Shown piece after piece: positions 9,249 through 21,056 of a stretch of 64,000 bases of DNA. The stretch is from Methylococcales bacterium (GTDB taxonomy: Bacteria; Pseudomonadota; Gammaproteobacteria; Methylococcales; Methylomonadaceae). Under the pieces are notes generated by a model that made no database searches, had not been told where the DNA came from, and worked only from the letters and a program-made list of their open reading frames with translations. The stretch lies in assembly GCA_026398895.1 (NCBI GenBank), contig JAPLRZ010000048.1, positions 62,001-126,000 of the forward strand. Reading direction: 5' to 3'. Made by a program: the position numbers and the translations under genes. Position 1 is the first letter of the stretch. Each line of letters opens with the position of its first letter.

Positions 9249-9623
9249 GTGAACGGTGAGTTTATATTTGTCTACGGCACATTACGCAAAGCCTCAGAAA
9301 CGGCTATGTCGCGTATGCTTGCTAATTACAGCGAGTATGTCGATGACGCTTGCATACAAGCGGTATTATATGAAGTTGATGCCTATCCTTGTGTTATCGA
9401 ATCGACTAATCCCAACGATAAAGTAGTCGGTGATCTGTATAAAATCCTTGATAGCGATACCTTACTACCGTTATTGGATGAATACGAAGAATGCACTGAG
9501 TATTTTCCTGAGCCTCATGAGTACATTCGCAAACCGCTACTTATTACACTGACAGACGGTAATTATGTTATAGCTTGGGTGTATGTCTATAACCATGATG
9601 TAAGCCAGCTACAGAGAATTTAA
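9249..9623 (+). CDS. Gamma-glutamylcyclotransferase-like (GGCT/AIG2) protein
   Basis: 124 residues from a GTG start that is needed to include the N-terminal strand FIFVYGTLRK. That YGTL phrase is the substrate-loop hallmark of the GGCT fold. A glutamate in LDEYEECTEY is in the position of the catalytic acid, and AWVYVYN closes the barrel. Family members cyclise gamma-glutamyl amines or peptides, releasing 5-oxoproline; the exact substrate is unknown. Cytosolic. Confidence 0.85.
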   Translation: MNGEFIFVYGTLRKASETAMSRMLANYSEYVDDACIQAVLYEVDAYPCVIESTNPNDKVVGDLYKILDSDTLLPLLDEYEECTEYFPEPHEYIRKPLLITLTDGNYVIAWVYVYNHDVSQLQRI

Positions 9624-9690
9624 ACTACAACATGCTAAAACAGCACTCAGTATTTCAATTGTCATGTCATTCTCCAAACGGCAGTGTTAA

Positions 9691-9875
9691 CCTTTGGTGC
9701 TAGTTAGCACAATAAAAACAATGTGTTGTGATTAAAGCATTTTATTGTTTACAGCTATTAGAAGGGAATGGGAGTCAAAAAGCTTTAGCTTTTTACAAAT
9801 CAGCTTAAAGCTATTGGACTCCATTAAAAAATTAGCTTACTGTTTTAGCTGTTTAATTCAAACTAGCACCAAAGG
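9691..9875. mobile_element. MITE-like element with 15-bp perfect inverted ends around a GGAGT...ACTCC core
   Basis: CCTTTGGTGCTAGTT at 9691-9705 is exactly reversed at 9861-9875. The middle holds a GGAGT...ACTCC double hairpin (9771-9822). The outer ends differ in sequence from those at 1384-1520, so the same core is wrapped in different inverted repeats. The rest of the 9624-10097 gap is AT-rich with no gene seen. Confidence 0.65.
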
Positions 9876-10097
9876 CTATCAAAACTAACTGGTTTCTTGG
9901 TGAATGGGGTTTAGCAAGAAAAGTTTTTAAGTTTTAGCTAATTTTCAACATAGAAAATAGTTTAGAATATAAGAAAGGTTGTTATTATTTTTTTAAGATG
10001 GATAACTTTAAACGTTAGACACGTTATCAAAATTTAATTAAATGCTTAAATCTAACAGAAATTTTTCGAAACTTCCGACAACACTTAACATGAAGCC

Positions 10098-11363
10098 ATG
10101 ATCAAAACGGATAAAATTCGCGTGTTACTTTCCTCTTATCAATGTGGTGCAGGGATGGGGTCAGTCTCTCAAATCGGCTGGGAATGGTATCAACGGTTAA
10201 GCAAACAATGTCAGGTGACGTTAATCACCCATGTGCGTAATCAGCCAGCACTGGAAGCATCTGGTGTTCCTATAGACGACTCAACGGTTATTTTTATTGA
10301 TACCGAATGGTTTGCAGGCCCACTGTATCGCTTGGCATCGCGTTTTTTTCGCCGCAGTGAACACCCGTTGTTTCTTATTGCCTCTCTGGATTTTTTTGTT
10401 TATGACTGGGTTGCCACGCGGCAATGTCGGCAATTATTAAAACAGGGTGAAACATGGGATATAGTCCACGCGGTTACGCCTGTGTCACCGATGGCGGCCA
10501 CCCGTTTAACCAAATTAGGTATTCCAAGCATTTTAGGCCCTTGGAATGGCGCATTAGCTTCACCCAAAAACTTTCCCGAAATCATGCAGGCGGAATCCAA
10601 ATGGCTTTATCCTGTGCGCAATTTGGGTCGGGTTATTGATTTTTTTGTTGGTTCAACCCATAAAGCCAGCATGATTCTGAGTGCTACCCGTTCAACCTTG
10701 CTAGGTATTCCTGAGCGTTATCGAAACAAGTGCCGTTCATTGCTGGAAAACGGCGTAGATTTAGAATTATTTCAAAGCACACCTTGGCCAGACGCACCGT
10801 CAGATAATAATCCTTTGCAAATTGTTTTTGTCGGGCGTTTATTACCATTCAAAGGTGTGGCAATGTTGCTGGAAGCGGTTAAAACCTTAAATTTTCCGTT
10901 CAAGCTGACCATTGTTGGCGAGGGTTCTGAACGGGAAAATCTGGAAGCAGACCGCTTAAATTTGGGTTTAACCGAGCAGGTTGAATTTACAGGTAATTTA
11001 CCGCTTACCGAAGTTTCCAGCATCGTAAAAAAAGCCCATGTTTTTTGTTTGCCTTCAGTACGCGAATCAGGCGGCGCGGTGCTATTAGAAGCAATGGCAG
11101 TAGCACGACCCGTTATTGCCATTGATTTTGGCGGCCCTGCGGAAATCGTTGATGAGGGCGTTGGCATTAAATTACCTGCAACAGGTAAAGCCGATGTGGT
11201 ACAAGGATTGATTAAGGCATTTGAAGATGTGCGCTTACAGCCTGAACTTTGGCGTAACAGAGGATTGGAAGGTCGCCGTCGCGTTGAATTTTATTATAGC
11301 TGGGATGCAAAAATCGCCAGTGCCGTTTCTTTTTATCGTGAATTACTGGAAATAAAATCATGA
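10098..11363 (+). CDS. Glycosyltransferase family 4 (GT-B fold)
   Basis: 421 residues. N-terminal GT-B domain with a glycine-rich acceptor loop (SSYQCGAGMGSVSQIGWEW). The C-terminal domain has the GT4 nucleotide-sugar site: IVFVGRLLPFKG, LTIVGEGSERENLE, VEFTGNLP, and the E-x7-E motif in ESGGAVLLEAMAVARPV. It transfers a sugar from an NDP- or GDP-donor to a glycan acceptor at the cytosolic face. It overlaps the next glycosyltransferase by four bases, so both likely act on the same polysaccharide or glycolipid. No polymerase or flippase is nearby. Confidence 0.9.
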   Translation: MIKTDKIRVLLSSYQCGAGMGSVSQIGWEWYQRLSKQCQVTLITHVRNQPALEASGVPIDDSTVIFIDTEWFAGPLYRLASRFFRRSEHPLFLIASLDFFVYDWVATRQCRQLLKQGETWDIVHAVTPVSPMAATRLTKLGIPSILGPWNGALASPKNFPEIMQAESKWLYPVRNLGRVIDFFVGSTHKASMILSATRSTLLGIPERYRNKCRSLLENGVDLELFQSTPWPDAPSDNNPLQIVFVGRLLPFKGVAMLLEAVKTLNFPFKLTIVGEGSERENLEADRLNLGLTEQVEFTGNLPLTEVSSIVKKAHVFCLPSVRESGGAVLLEAMAVARPVIAIDFGGPAEIVDEGVGIKLPATGKADVVQGLIKAFEDVRLQPELWRNRGLEGRRRVEFYYSWDAKIASAVSFYRELLEIKS

Positions 11364-12586
11364 CACAACACCGCATAGCTTATTTAGTTAGTCAATATCC
11401 AGCGTATTCGCATACCTTTATTTTGCGTGAAGTAGTACAACTACGCCAGTTTGGCGTTGAGATTTTAGTCGCCTCCATCAATTTGCCAGACCGACCATTT
11501 GATAAACTGACCGATATAGAAAGACAGGAAGCGCAACAAGCTTTTTACATCAAACAACAAGGCATTGCGAAAGCGGTTTTGGTGTTAATGAAAATCCTGT
11601 TATTAAATCCTGTCGGTCTGTTACGCGGTATTAAACAGGCGATTTTACTGGGTGGCTGGAACATCAAAATGGTGTTGTATCATTTCTTTTATCTGGCAGA
11701 AGCCTTGTTGGTGGGTAACTGGATGCAGGCACAGAATGTCAAACACATTCATGTCCATTTTGCTACGCCCGCCGCTTCTGTCGGACTGTTGGTAAAAACC
11801 GTGTTTGGTTATGGCTTTTCCATTACTGTGCATGGATCAGACGAGTTTTATAATATCAGTGGCTATAACCTGCCTGAAAAGATAATCGCCGCTGATTTTC
11901 TTTTCTGTATCAGTCATTATACCCGCAGTCAGATCATGAAATGGGCTCCTCTTAAAGCGTGGGCAGGATTTGATGTCTGCCGTTTAGGGGTTGATCCCCA
12001 ACGCTTTATTCCCACTGTTAAAAGTCAGGCAAACGAAACCTGTCAGATACTTTGTATTGGTCGCTTGATTCTTGCCAAAGGACAATCGATTATATTGGAC
12101 TCTGTTGCTCAATTAAAACAGCAAGGCGTATTGGTGCATTTAACACTGGTAGGCACGGGCCCAGACCAGCAAACTTTAATAAACTATGCCGAATCTCTGG
12201 GCATTAGCTCACAGGTTACGTTTACGGGTGCAGTGGATCAGGATAATATTTTGCCTTATTACAATCAAGCGGATATGTTTGTTTTACCTAGTTTTGCCGA
12301 AGGCATTCCTGTGGTATTAATGGAAGCGATGGCAATGGCAATCCCCTGTATCACCTCAAGAATTACAGGTATTCCCGAATTAATTCAGGATGGAGAAAAC
12401 GGCATATTAGTCCCCGCCTCTGATAGCGAAGGTTTAACGCAAGCCATTAAATTGTTGGCTGAAAATCAAGAATTACGACAACAATTAGGTAAAGCTGGCA
12501 GAGCGACCATTTTATCTGATTATGATCTGAATAAAAATACCCGCTATTTTTATGAAAAACTGGCGCAACGACTCGATGCCTTATGA
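11360..12586 (+). CDS. Glycosyltransferase family 4, colanic-acid type
   Basis: 408 residues. It opens IAYLVSQYPAYSHTFILREV, the N-terminal signature of colanic-acid/exopolysaccharide GT4 enzymes of the WcaL/EpsF kind. FSITVHGSDEF lies mid-protein. The C-terminal domain has ILCIGRLILAKGQ, LVGTGPDQQTL, VTFTGAV and the E-x7-E motif in SFAEGIPVVLMEAMAM. Start overlaps the upstream GT by four bases. The pair probably builds two successive linkages of one exopolysaccharide unit. Confidence 0.9.
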   Translation: MTQHRIAYLVSQYPAYSHTFILREVVQLRQFGVEILVASINLPDRPFDKLTDIERQEAQQAFYIKQQGIAKAVLVLMKILLLNPVGLLRGIKQAILLGGWNIKMVLYHFFYLAEALLVGNWMQAQNVKHIHVHFATPAASVGLLVKTVFGYGFSITVHGSDEFYNISGYNLPEKIIAADFLFCISHYTRSQIMKWAPLKAWAGFDVCRLGVDPQRFIPTVKSQANETCQILCIGRLILAKGQSIILDSVAQLKQQGVLVHLTLVGTGPDQQTLINYAESLGISSQVTFTGAVDQDNILPYYNQADMFVLPSFAEGIPVVLMEAMAMAIPCITSRITGIPELIQDGENGILVPASDSEGLTQAIKLLAENQELRQQLGKAGRATILSDYDLNKNTRYFYEKLAQRLDAL

Positions 12587-12714
12587 ATAAAGGTATTTAA
12601 TTCAGCACTCTTTTGAACAGTCTTAATTTGACCTCTGTGTGTTTTCTATTGTGTTACTTGATAGTTAAATCAGTAGAGGCGGTGAAAGCCTTCAATTTCA
12701 AAGACTATGTAACC

Positions 12715-12870
12715 GTTAAGTATTGAAAATCCCCCTCACCCGCTGTCCTTTGCTGAGATTAACGATTTTATGGTGTTGCAACCCACTATGGCTAACTCCT
12801 CGGCTGGCGACGCACACTCTCAACTCACATCACAAACCTTGCTTAATGCGGCTTGGGGGCAATACTTAAC
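12715..12870. repeat. Inverted-repeat element in the 12587-12939 gap
   Basis: GTTAAGTATTG at 12715-12725 is reversed as CAATACTTAAC at 12860-12870, with CCCCC and GGGGG just inside. The 156-bp span has no convincing ORF. The rest of the gap shows nothing I can name. Confidence 0.45.
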
Positions 12871-12939
12871 TTTTTATTAGACAACTACACACCAATTTCA
12901 GTGTATGTTAGTCTCTAGCAGAACAACGTAAAATAGTAT

Positions 12940-15436
<2,497 letters not shown>

Positions 15437-15458
15437 ATTTTGTAATGTCCACTCAAAC

Positions 15459-15486
15459 AAAACGCCCCACCTAGGCGGAGCGTTTT
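15459..15486 (-). terminator. Terminator between hflC and hisZ
   Basis: AAAACGCCCC (15459-15468) pairs with GGAGCGTTTT (15477-15486) around an eight-base loop, with T-rich flanks on both strands. It lies past the hflC stop and just before the hisZ start, so hisZ-purA may be partly uncoupled from hflKC. Confidence 0.7.
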
Positions 15487-15529
15487 TATGTATTAGATGT
15501 AGTTTGGGTTGCGCTAACGCTAACCTAAG

Positions 15530-16384
15530 CTACTTTTGTTTATTAAAATACTGAAAGAAATCAGAGTTAGGGTCAACGACCATCACGCTGGATTTAGAAA
15601 AAGTCTTTTTATAGGCATTTAAACTGCGATAAAAGGTAAAAAATTCAGTATCTGCGCCATAAGCAGTGCTATAAATATCGGCTGATTTAGCATCACCTTC
15701 ACCTTTCAAAGTTTCAGCTTCACTAAACGCATTCGCCAATAAAACCACGCGGTCTTTGTCTGCTTCAGCACGTTTCTTTTCTGCGGCTTCTGAACCCTCA
15801 GAACGGAATTTACGCGCCGCACTTTCGCGCTCTGCTTCCATTCTTTTAAACACCGATTCACTAACCCCTTCAGGCAAATCAATACGCATGACCTGCACAT
15901 CAATAATTTCGATGCCTAACTCAGGTGCTTTCTCCTTAGAGTTTTCCATAAGTACGTCACGAATAGCACTACGGTCAGTTGACACCAGTTGTTTAATGTT
16001 GCGTTTGCTAAACTCACTACGAATCGCACTTTTAATGGTTTGATTCAAGCGTAAATTCGCTTGATTAATATCACCGCCCACCGCCGTATAAAAGACACCG
16101 ACATTGTCGATACGCCACTTGACAAATAAATCAACCATGACGTTTTTCTTTTCAGCCGTCAAAAACTGCTCTGGTTTTTCTGCCAGCGTTTGAATGCGAG
16201 CATCAAACTTTTTAACATTATTGATAACGGGGAATTTAAAATGTAAACCTGCTTGATAGTCAGAATTAACAATTTCGCCAAACTGAAACTTAATCGCTTT
16301 TTCCGTTTGAGAAACGGTAAACACAGACATTAGACCTATTAAGCAAAATACACCAAGAGCTAACAATATTAATTTATTCAGCAT
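15530..16384 (-). CDS. hflC: HflC, FtsH-modulating membrane protease regulator subunit
   Basis: 284 residues from ATG 16384 (MLNKLILLALGV); a longer ORF start at 16429 lies inside hflK. One N-terminal membrane helix is followed by the SPFH/band-7 domain (VSQTEKAIKFQFGEIV, AGLHFKFPVINNVKKFDAR) and a long charged helix rich in E/K/R (residues ~190-250). HflC and HflK form a cage around the FtsH AAA protease in the inner membrane and limit its action. The start overlaps the end of hflK by 11 bases, showing a tight operon. Confidence 0.95.
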   Translation of the reverse strand: MLNKLILLALGVFCLIGLMSVFTVSQTEKAIKFQFGEIVNSDYQAGLHFKFPVINNVKKFDARIQTLAEKPEQFLTAEKKNVMVDLFVKWRIDNVGVFYTAVGGDINQANLRLNQTIKSAIRSEFSKRNIKQLVSTDRSAIRDVLMENSKEKAPELGIEIIDVQVMRIDLPEGVSESVFKRMEAERESAARKFRSEGSEAAEKKRAEADKDRVVLLANAFSEAETLKGEGDAKSADIYSTAYGADTEFFTFYRSLNAYKKTFSKSSVMVVDPNSDFFQYFNKQK

Positions 16385-17627
16385 CACTACGTCCTCTGGA
16401 ATCACGTCCACGCGCTGTACTACGATCAAACGACGCGGATTTCTCTACCGCTGACGGTTTAGGTAATAGTGGTTCTGGCACGCTTTGCGGACTATTAGTG
16501 CTAATAGGCGGTTGAATAGATGGCTGTTGTTGCATGATTTTATCTAGCGGCAAATAAAGCATATTGTTAGCACCGTCTTTGACATTAACCATTACCGTGT
16601 TGGTTTCAGAAAGTACTGATTCCATCGCTTCGATGTAAAGCCGTTTACGAGTAACATCGGGAGCTTTTTTGTATTCTGTGAGCAATTGCGAAAAACGACT
16701 GACTTCACCTTCAGCTTGGGCGATGACCTGTTCTTTATAACCTTCCGCTTCTTGTATTTTTCTCGCTGCCGCGCCGCGTGCTTTAGGAACAACATCATTA
16801 GCGTAAGCTTGCGCCTCATTAATTAAGCGTTCTTTGTCTTCACGCGCTTTAATGGCATCGACAAAAGCATTTTGTACTTTTTCGGGTGGCTGAGCATCTT
16901 GAAGATTAACCCCAGTGACCAAAATACCCGAATGGTACGGCTTCATGATTTTCTGAATTTCAGTCTTAACATCTTCTTCGATGATACTACGACCTTCGGT
17001 CAGCACATAATCCATAGTGTGCTTGCCAACAACACCGCGTTGCGCACTTTCAGTGACTTGTTTCAAAGTGGCGATTGGATTAGCAACATTAAAGAGAAAT
17101 TCTTGGGCATTATCAATTTGATAACGAACGTTTAGACTGACATCAACAATATTTTCATCTTCAGTCAGCATTAACGCTTCTTTAGGAATAGAGCTAGCCG
17201 CTTGTTCAGTACCAGCAACACTACGATAACCCACTTCGATAGAACGTTGCTGTTTGACATTAACAATATCAACCCGTTCAAAAGGTGCAGGTAAATGCCA
17301 ATGTAAACCCGATTGGGTAATCACTGTAAATTTACCAAAGCGTGTTTCAACACCGTTATTACCTTCATCAACGACATAAATACCCGTTGCACACCAGAGT
17401 ACCACGCCGACACCCGCAAGAATTCCCAATCCTTTCATTGAATTATCTGAAGAAAAATTGCCTGATGAATTATCATCACCTCCGTCACTGTTACTACCGC
17501 CACCGAAAAGCTTAGCTAATTTTTCTTGCAAGGAGCGAATTACCTCATCTAAATCAGGCGGTTTTTTATCATCGCCTCGACCACTCCACGGGTCTTTATC
17601 ATCGCCGCCAGGTTCATTCCACGACAT
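16374..17627 (-). CDS. hflK: HflK, FtsH-modulating membrane protease regulator subunit
   Basis: 417 residues. A glycine/aspartate-rich cytosolic head (MSWNEPGGDDKDPWSGRG), one membrane helix (~72-92, GILAGVGVVLWCATGIYVV), then the SPFH domain (GVETRFGKFTVITQSGLHWHLPAPF, VNVKQQRSIEVGYR) and a coiled region (KEQVIAQAEGEVSRF). Proline-rich C-terminal tail. It forms the HflKC complex with HflC. The usual upstream partners hflX and hfq are absent; ars genes sit there instead, separated by a ~190-base AT-rich promoter region. Confidence 0.95.
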   Translation of the reverse strand: MSWNEPGGDDKDPWSGRGDDKKPPDLDEVIRSLQEKLAKLFGGGSNSDGGDDNSSGNFSSDNSMKGLGILAGVGVVLWCATGIYVVDEGNNGVETRFGKFTVITQSGLHWHLPAPFERVDIVNVKQQRSIEVGYRSVAGTEQAASSIPKEALMLTEDENIVDVSLNVRYQIDNAQEFLFNVANPIATLKQVTESAQRGVVGKHTMDYVLTEGRSIIEEDVKTEIQKIMKPYHSGILVTGVNLQDAQPPEKVQNAFVDAIKAREDKERLINEAQAYANDVVPKARGAAARKIQEAEGYKEQVIAQAEGEVSRFSQLLTEYKKAPDVTRKRLYIEAMESVLSETNTVMVNVKDGANNMLYLPLDKIMQQQPSIQPPISTNSPQSVPEPLLPKPSAVEKSASFDRSTARGRDSRGRSDAE

Positions 17628-17818
17628 ACATTACTCCAAGTTGTACTTAAGTTATTGATTTTTATCCCGTAGGATGATTTTACTATGAGTTATGAAAGCA
17701 CTTTCCTAGTGTTTATTCACACGAATGCGATATTCTATCGTAAATAATTAAATTCTCATTGTTTAACTGGGAAGTTAAGCTAAAAACTTTTTAACTTTGT
17801 AGTGAATTAAATCATTTT

Positions 17819-19585
17819 TTACTTTTGAGCATAACTGCCAGCCAATTCCAGCAACCGTGTTACGCCTATCGGCTCTTCTTTCAGTAGCGGTACGATAGCA
17901 TAGCGTTTGGCGTGTTGGTGGGCAACCGCATTGATTTCATGCAATTCATTAATGGCTCGTTGATGTAGCAAAGCAGAGTGAGTCACTGTTGCTGCAAGAC
18001 TGTTGTTAATAATCCATGCCCACGGTTCAATCCCAGCCCGTTGCAAATCGGCTTGCAGATTGGCAGCTTCCAACACAGGTGTCGTTTCTGCTAAGGTGAC
18101 TAACAACACTTTCGTTTGTTTTTCATCTTGCAACTGCATCATCGGTGTCAGGTAATGTAAGTTTGAATCAAGCATTTGTCGGCTCACTTCGCGGTGATAC
18201 GCACCTGTCGCATCAAGCAACAGCAAGGTGTGACCTGTCGGTGCGGTGTCCATCACGACAAACTTTTTTCCCGCTTCACGAATAATACGCGAGAAGGCTT
18301 GAAACACAGCAATTTCTTCGGTGCAAGGTGAACGTAAATCTTCTTCCAGCAATGCGCGACCTTGAGCATCGAGTTTCGCGCCTTTGGTATCTAAAACGTG
18401 TTGACGATAACGTTCTGTTTCAAGCTGTGGATCAATACGGCTAACAGTCAAATTTTCCAAAACGCCATTCAGGGTTTCAGTTAAATGTGCGGCAGGATCG
18501 GAAGTGGTTAAATGCACAGACAAGCCACGATGCGCAAGTTCTACGGCAATGGCGGCAGCTAAGGTGGTTTTTCCTACGCCGCCTTTACCCATCAACATCA
18601 CTAAACCATGACCGTCCGCCGCGATACCATTCACCAGTTCAGATAACACGGGGGCGTTTAATTCAATCGGTGAATCAATCGCTACTTGAATTTGTGGCGG
18701 CGATTCACTCAGCAATTGGCGTAACGCATCAAGTCCAACCAAATTAAAGGCTTTAAGCATCACCAAATCGCAAGGTAAGGCTTTCAACGGGTCTGGAATG
18801 GTATTCAGCGCAGCTTGTTCACGCTGGAAAATAGCGGCGGCTAACGAATCATGGTCTGCTTCAATACTGGGTAAAATGCCATTAATGACTAAATATTGTT
18901 GCGATAAACCAATTGCCGCCAGTTCTTCGTGAGTACGAGCCACTTCGCGTAAGGTTGCAAGTTGTGCGCGAGCCACTAAAATTAAACGTGTGCGTTGTGG
19001 ATCAGCTAAGGCATCGACAGCGGCTTTATATTGACTACGTTGTTTTTCCAATCCCGCTAATGGCCCCAGACAAGACGCATCACCTTTACCTTCTTCTAAA
19101 AAACCACTCCACGCGGTAGGTAGTGACAATAAACGAATCGTGTGTCCTGTGGGTGCGGTGTCAAAAATAATGTGGTCGTAATCCTCGGTTAATGCCGAAT
19201 CAATTAGTAAGGCGGTAAATTCATCAAACGCCGCAATTTCAGTGGTGCAAGCCCCTGATAATTGTTCTTCAATACTTTTAATCACCGCGTCAGGTAACAC
19301 GCCACGCACTGGATCAACAATCCGATTACGATACACTTGCGCCGCCGCTTGCGGATCAATTTCTAACGCGGCTAACAGAGGAATACTAGGAATCGCAGTA
19401 ATTTGATTGCCGATGTGAATACCAAAAACCTGTCCGACATTTGAAGCGGGGTCGGTACTGACCAATAACACCCGTTGCCCTGTTTCAGCCAGTTGAATAG
19501 CAGTAGCGCAAGCAATTGACGTTTTACCGACACCGCCTTTGCCCGTAAAAAACAAAAAACGCGGTGGTTTGATTAAGTAGTTCAT
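17819..19585 (-). CDS. arsA: Arsenical pump-driving ATPase ArsA
   Basis: 588 residues from ATG 19585 (MNYLIKPPRFLFFTGKGGVG); the longer frame would run into arsD. Two fused halves, each with a deviant Walker A (GKGGVGKTS near 15-23 and GKGGVGKTT near 340). All three metal-site cysteines of classical ArsA are visible in context: SGACTTE, DASCLGP and SPCTEE. Signal-transduction DTAPTGHT occurs twice. ArsA binds As(III)/Sb(III) and energises the ArsB channel. No arsB or acr3 gene lies next to it. Last gene of the arsR-C-D-A operon. Confidence 0.96.
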   Translation of the reverse strand: MNYLIKPPRFLFFTGKGGVGKTSIACATAIQLAETGQRVLLVSTDPASNVGQVFGIHIGNQITAIPSIPLLAALEIDPQAAAQVYRNRIVDPVRGVLPDAVIKSIEEQLSGACTTEIAAFDEFTALLIDSALTEDYDHIIFDTAPTGHTIRLLSLPTAWSGFLEEGKGDASCLGPLAGLEKQRSQYKAAVDALADPQRTRLILVARAQLATLREVARTHEELAAIGLSQQYLVINGILPSIEADHDSLAAAIFQREQAALNTIPDPLKALPCDLVMLKAFNLVGLDALRQLLSESPPQIQVAIDSPIELNAPVLSELVNGIAADGHGLVMLMGKGGVGKTTLAAAIAVELAHRGLSVHLTTSDPAAHLTETLNGVLENLTVSRIDPQLETERYRQHVLDTKGAKLDAQGRALLEEDLRSPCTEEIAVFQAFSRIIREAGKKFVVMDTAPTGHTLLLLDATGAYHREVSRQMLDSNLHYLTPMMQLQDEKQTKVLLVTLAETTPVLEAANLQADLQRAGIEPWAWIINNSLAATVTHSALLHQRAINELHEINAVAHQHAKRYAIVPLLKEEPIGVTRLLELAGSYAQK

Positions 19586-19605
19586 TACAGATTTACCTTG
19601 GGCGT

Positions 19606-19968
19606 TTAGCAGGATTGTTTGCCAGAACAGCAACCTTTTACAGGTTCTGCTTCGGCTTTAACCTCAATGATAGTTGCCCAATGGGTTAATTCGGCACGAC
19701 TCGGATAACGTCCTGCTAAGGCGATTTCACCGTCCACCAAAATCAATGGCAATGCGTCTTGTCCAGAGCGTTCTAAGAAATCTCTGACGGTTAAGTTTTC
19801 AGCAAACACCATTGGTTGTTGTGCTAAATTAAAACGTTCAATTTGCGCCCCGTGTTGCTTTGCCCACTCTATATCGGCAGAAAAACTGACTAAACTTTGT
19901 TCAACATCGACACCACAAACACCTGTGCTACAGCATAACGCAGGGTCAAAAACTTGAATATTTTTCAT
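19606..19968 (-). CDS. arsD: Arsenic metallochaperone ArsD
   Basis: 120 residues. The vicinal cysteines for As(III) transfer are present: C12-C13 and C18 in ALCCSTGVC, plus the C-terminal CC and C pair (GCCSGKQSC). The thioredoxin-like core shows VFDPALCC, FAENLTVRDFLERSG and LPLILVDGEI. ArsD hands As(III) to ArsA and raises its affinity. It lies 20 bases before arsA and 12 after arsC. Confidence 0.95.
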   Translation of the reverse strand: MKNIQVFDPALCCSTGVCGVDVEQSLVSFSADIEWAKQHGAQIERFNLAQQPMVFAENLTVRDFLERSGQDALPLILVDGEIALAGRYPSRAELTHWATIIEVKAEAEPVKGCCSGKQSC

Positions 19969-19980
19969 TTGAAAATCTCC

Positions 19981-20472
19981 TTAATGAACCAAGCCAATGT
20001 CATGCACACTTTGTTTCAAGGCTAAATCATTTAAGCTGGATAAATTTAACGAAGCAAACAACGAAATGCGGCGGTGCAAAATTGTAAAGGCTTGAGCAAA
20101 CGCAATATTTTTCTGTTCATCCTCAACGGAGGCAGGATCAAATACCCCCCAATGTGCGGTAATGGGTTGTCCTGCCCAGACGGGACACACTTCACCCGCC
20201 GCGTTATCGCATACTGTAATTACAAAATCTAAGTGTGGTGAATCTGGCTGTGCAAATTCATTCCAGCTTTTACTACGCGGATTTTCTAAAACCATGCCTT
20301 CTTTTTCTAATTGCTTTAACGCAAATGGATTGACAACACCTGTAGGCATACTGCCCGCACTATAAGCTTGAAAACGTCCTTTACCGACATGATTTAATAT
20401 CGCTTCTGCCATAATGCTACGCGCTGAATTACCCGTACATAAAAACAGTACGCTAAAAACTTTATTCTGCAT
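19981..20472 (-). CDS. arsC: Arsenate reductase, LMW-phosphatase type
   Basis: 163 residues. The phosphatase loop FLCTGNSARS holds the first catalytic cysteine near the N terminus, and VCDNAAGEVCPVW supplies the two relay cysteines of the thioredoxin-coupled ArsC mechanism. SAGSMPTGVVNPFAL and the HWGVFDPA aspartate are family marks. It reduces As(V) to As(III). Cotranscribed with arsR upstream and arsD downstream. Confidence 0.93.
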   Translation of the reverse strand: MQNKVFSVLFLCTGNSARSIMAEAILNHVGKGRFQAYSAGSMPTGVVNPFALKQLEKEGMVLENPRSKSWNEFAQPDSPHLDFVITVCDNAAGEVCPVWAGQPITAHWGVFDPASVEDEQKNIAFAQAFTILHRRISLFASLNLSSLNDLALKQSVHDIGLVH

Positions 20473-20523
20473 AAAACACCTCTTTGAAATGTAAATAGTT
20501 AATAATTTAAAAAATTAAATGGT

Positions 20524-20895
20524 TTAAGATTTTATTGGCGTTGATAAAAGTGTTGGTAATACCGCATCACAACATTCTGAGGCTTCACGGAATTCTGCGC
20601 ATTGTTCAGGATGCCCAGCACAGCACTCTTCGGTGAGATAGGCGATTAAATCCAGCATGAGCCGAAGATTAGCCCGATAACGTTGAAAACGCCCTTCTTG
20701 CTCAACCGTTAACAAACCTGTTTGCGTGAGTGCTTTTAAGTGAAAAGAAAGATTCGTCGGTGGCACATTAAGCGCGGTCGCGATTTCACCCGCGACCAGT
20801 CCGTCCCTGCCTTTTTTAACGAGCAAACGGAACACATCAAGCCGCACACCAGACGAAAGTGATTCAAAAATAGACGTTGCAATATAATTTTCCAT
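20524..20895 (-). CDS. arsR: ArsR-family arsenic-responsive repressor
   Basis: 123 residues with a winged helix (GLVAGEIATALNVPPTNLSF, then HLKALTQTGLLTVEQEGRF). The metal cysteines are not in the helix-3 CVC box of the classic plasmid type; instead a C-terminal cluster ECCAGHPEQC resembles the Acidithiobacillus-type As(III) site. A second pair ECCD follows. Binding of As(III) should release DNA and turn on arsC-D-A. Confidence 0.93.
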   Translation of the reverse strand: MENYIATSIFESLSSGVRLDVFRLLVKKGRDGLVAGEIATALNVPPTNLSFHLKALTQTGLLTVEQEGRFQRYRANLRLMLDLIAYLTEECCAGHPEQCAEFREASECCDAVLPTLLSTPIKS

Positions 20896-20897
20896 AT

Positions 20898-20921
20898 TTC
20901 AACGATACAACTAATATTGAA
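20898..20921 (-). promoter_or_regulatory. Candidate ArsR operator
   Basis: TTCAA (20898-20902) and TTGAA (20917-20921) form an interrupted inverted repeat ending two bases before the arsR start, in a short AT-rich leader. ArsR operators commonly carry a TTCA/TGAA dyad. Inference from position and symmetry. Confidence 0.45.
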
Positions 20922-21056
20922 GTAACGCAAATTAAAAAACCGTGTAGGGTAATCTGTGTGTATCCTTGTATGTTAGCCGAGCCTGTGATAGAGTCTCCCG
21001 TAACCTGTTAATTTTATTGATAATAATTGTTTTTTTTGAGGTTTTTATCTCATTAC

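Noticed and set aside
12587-12939. Possible gene between the glycosyltransferase and purA
   Set aside because: No frame longer than a few dozen codons with protein-like content; inverted repeat reported instead.
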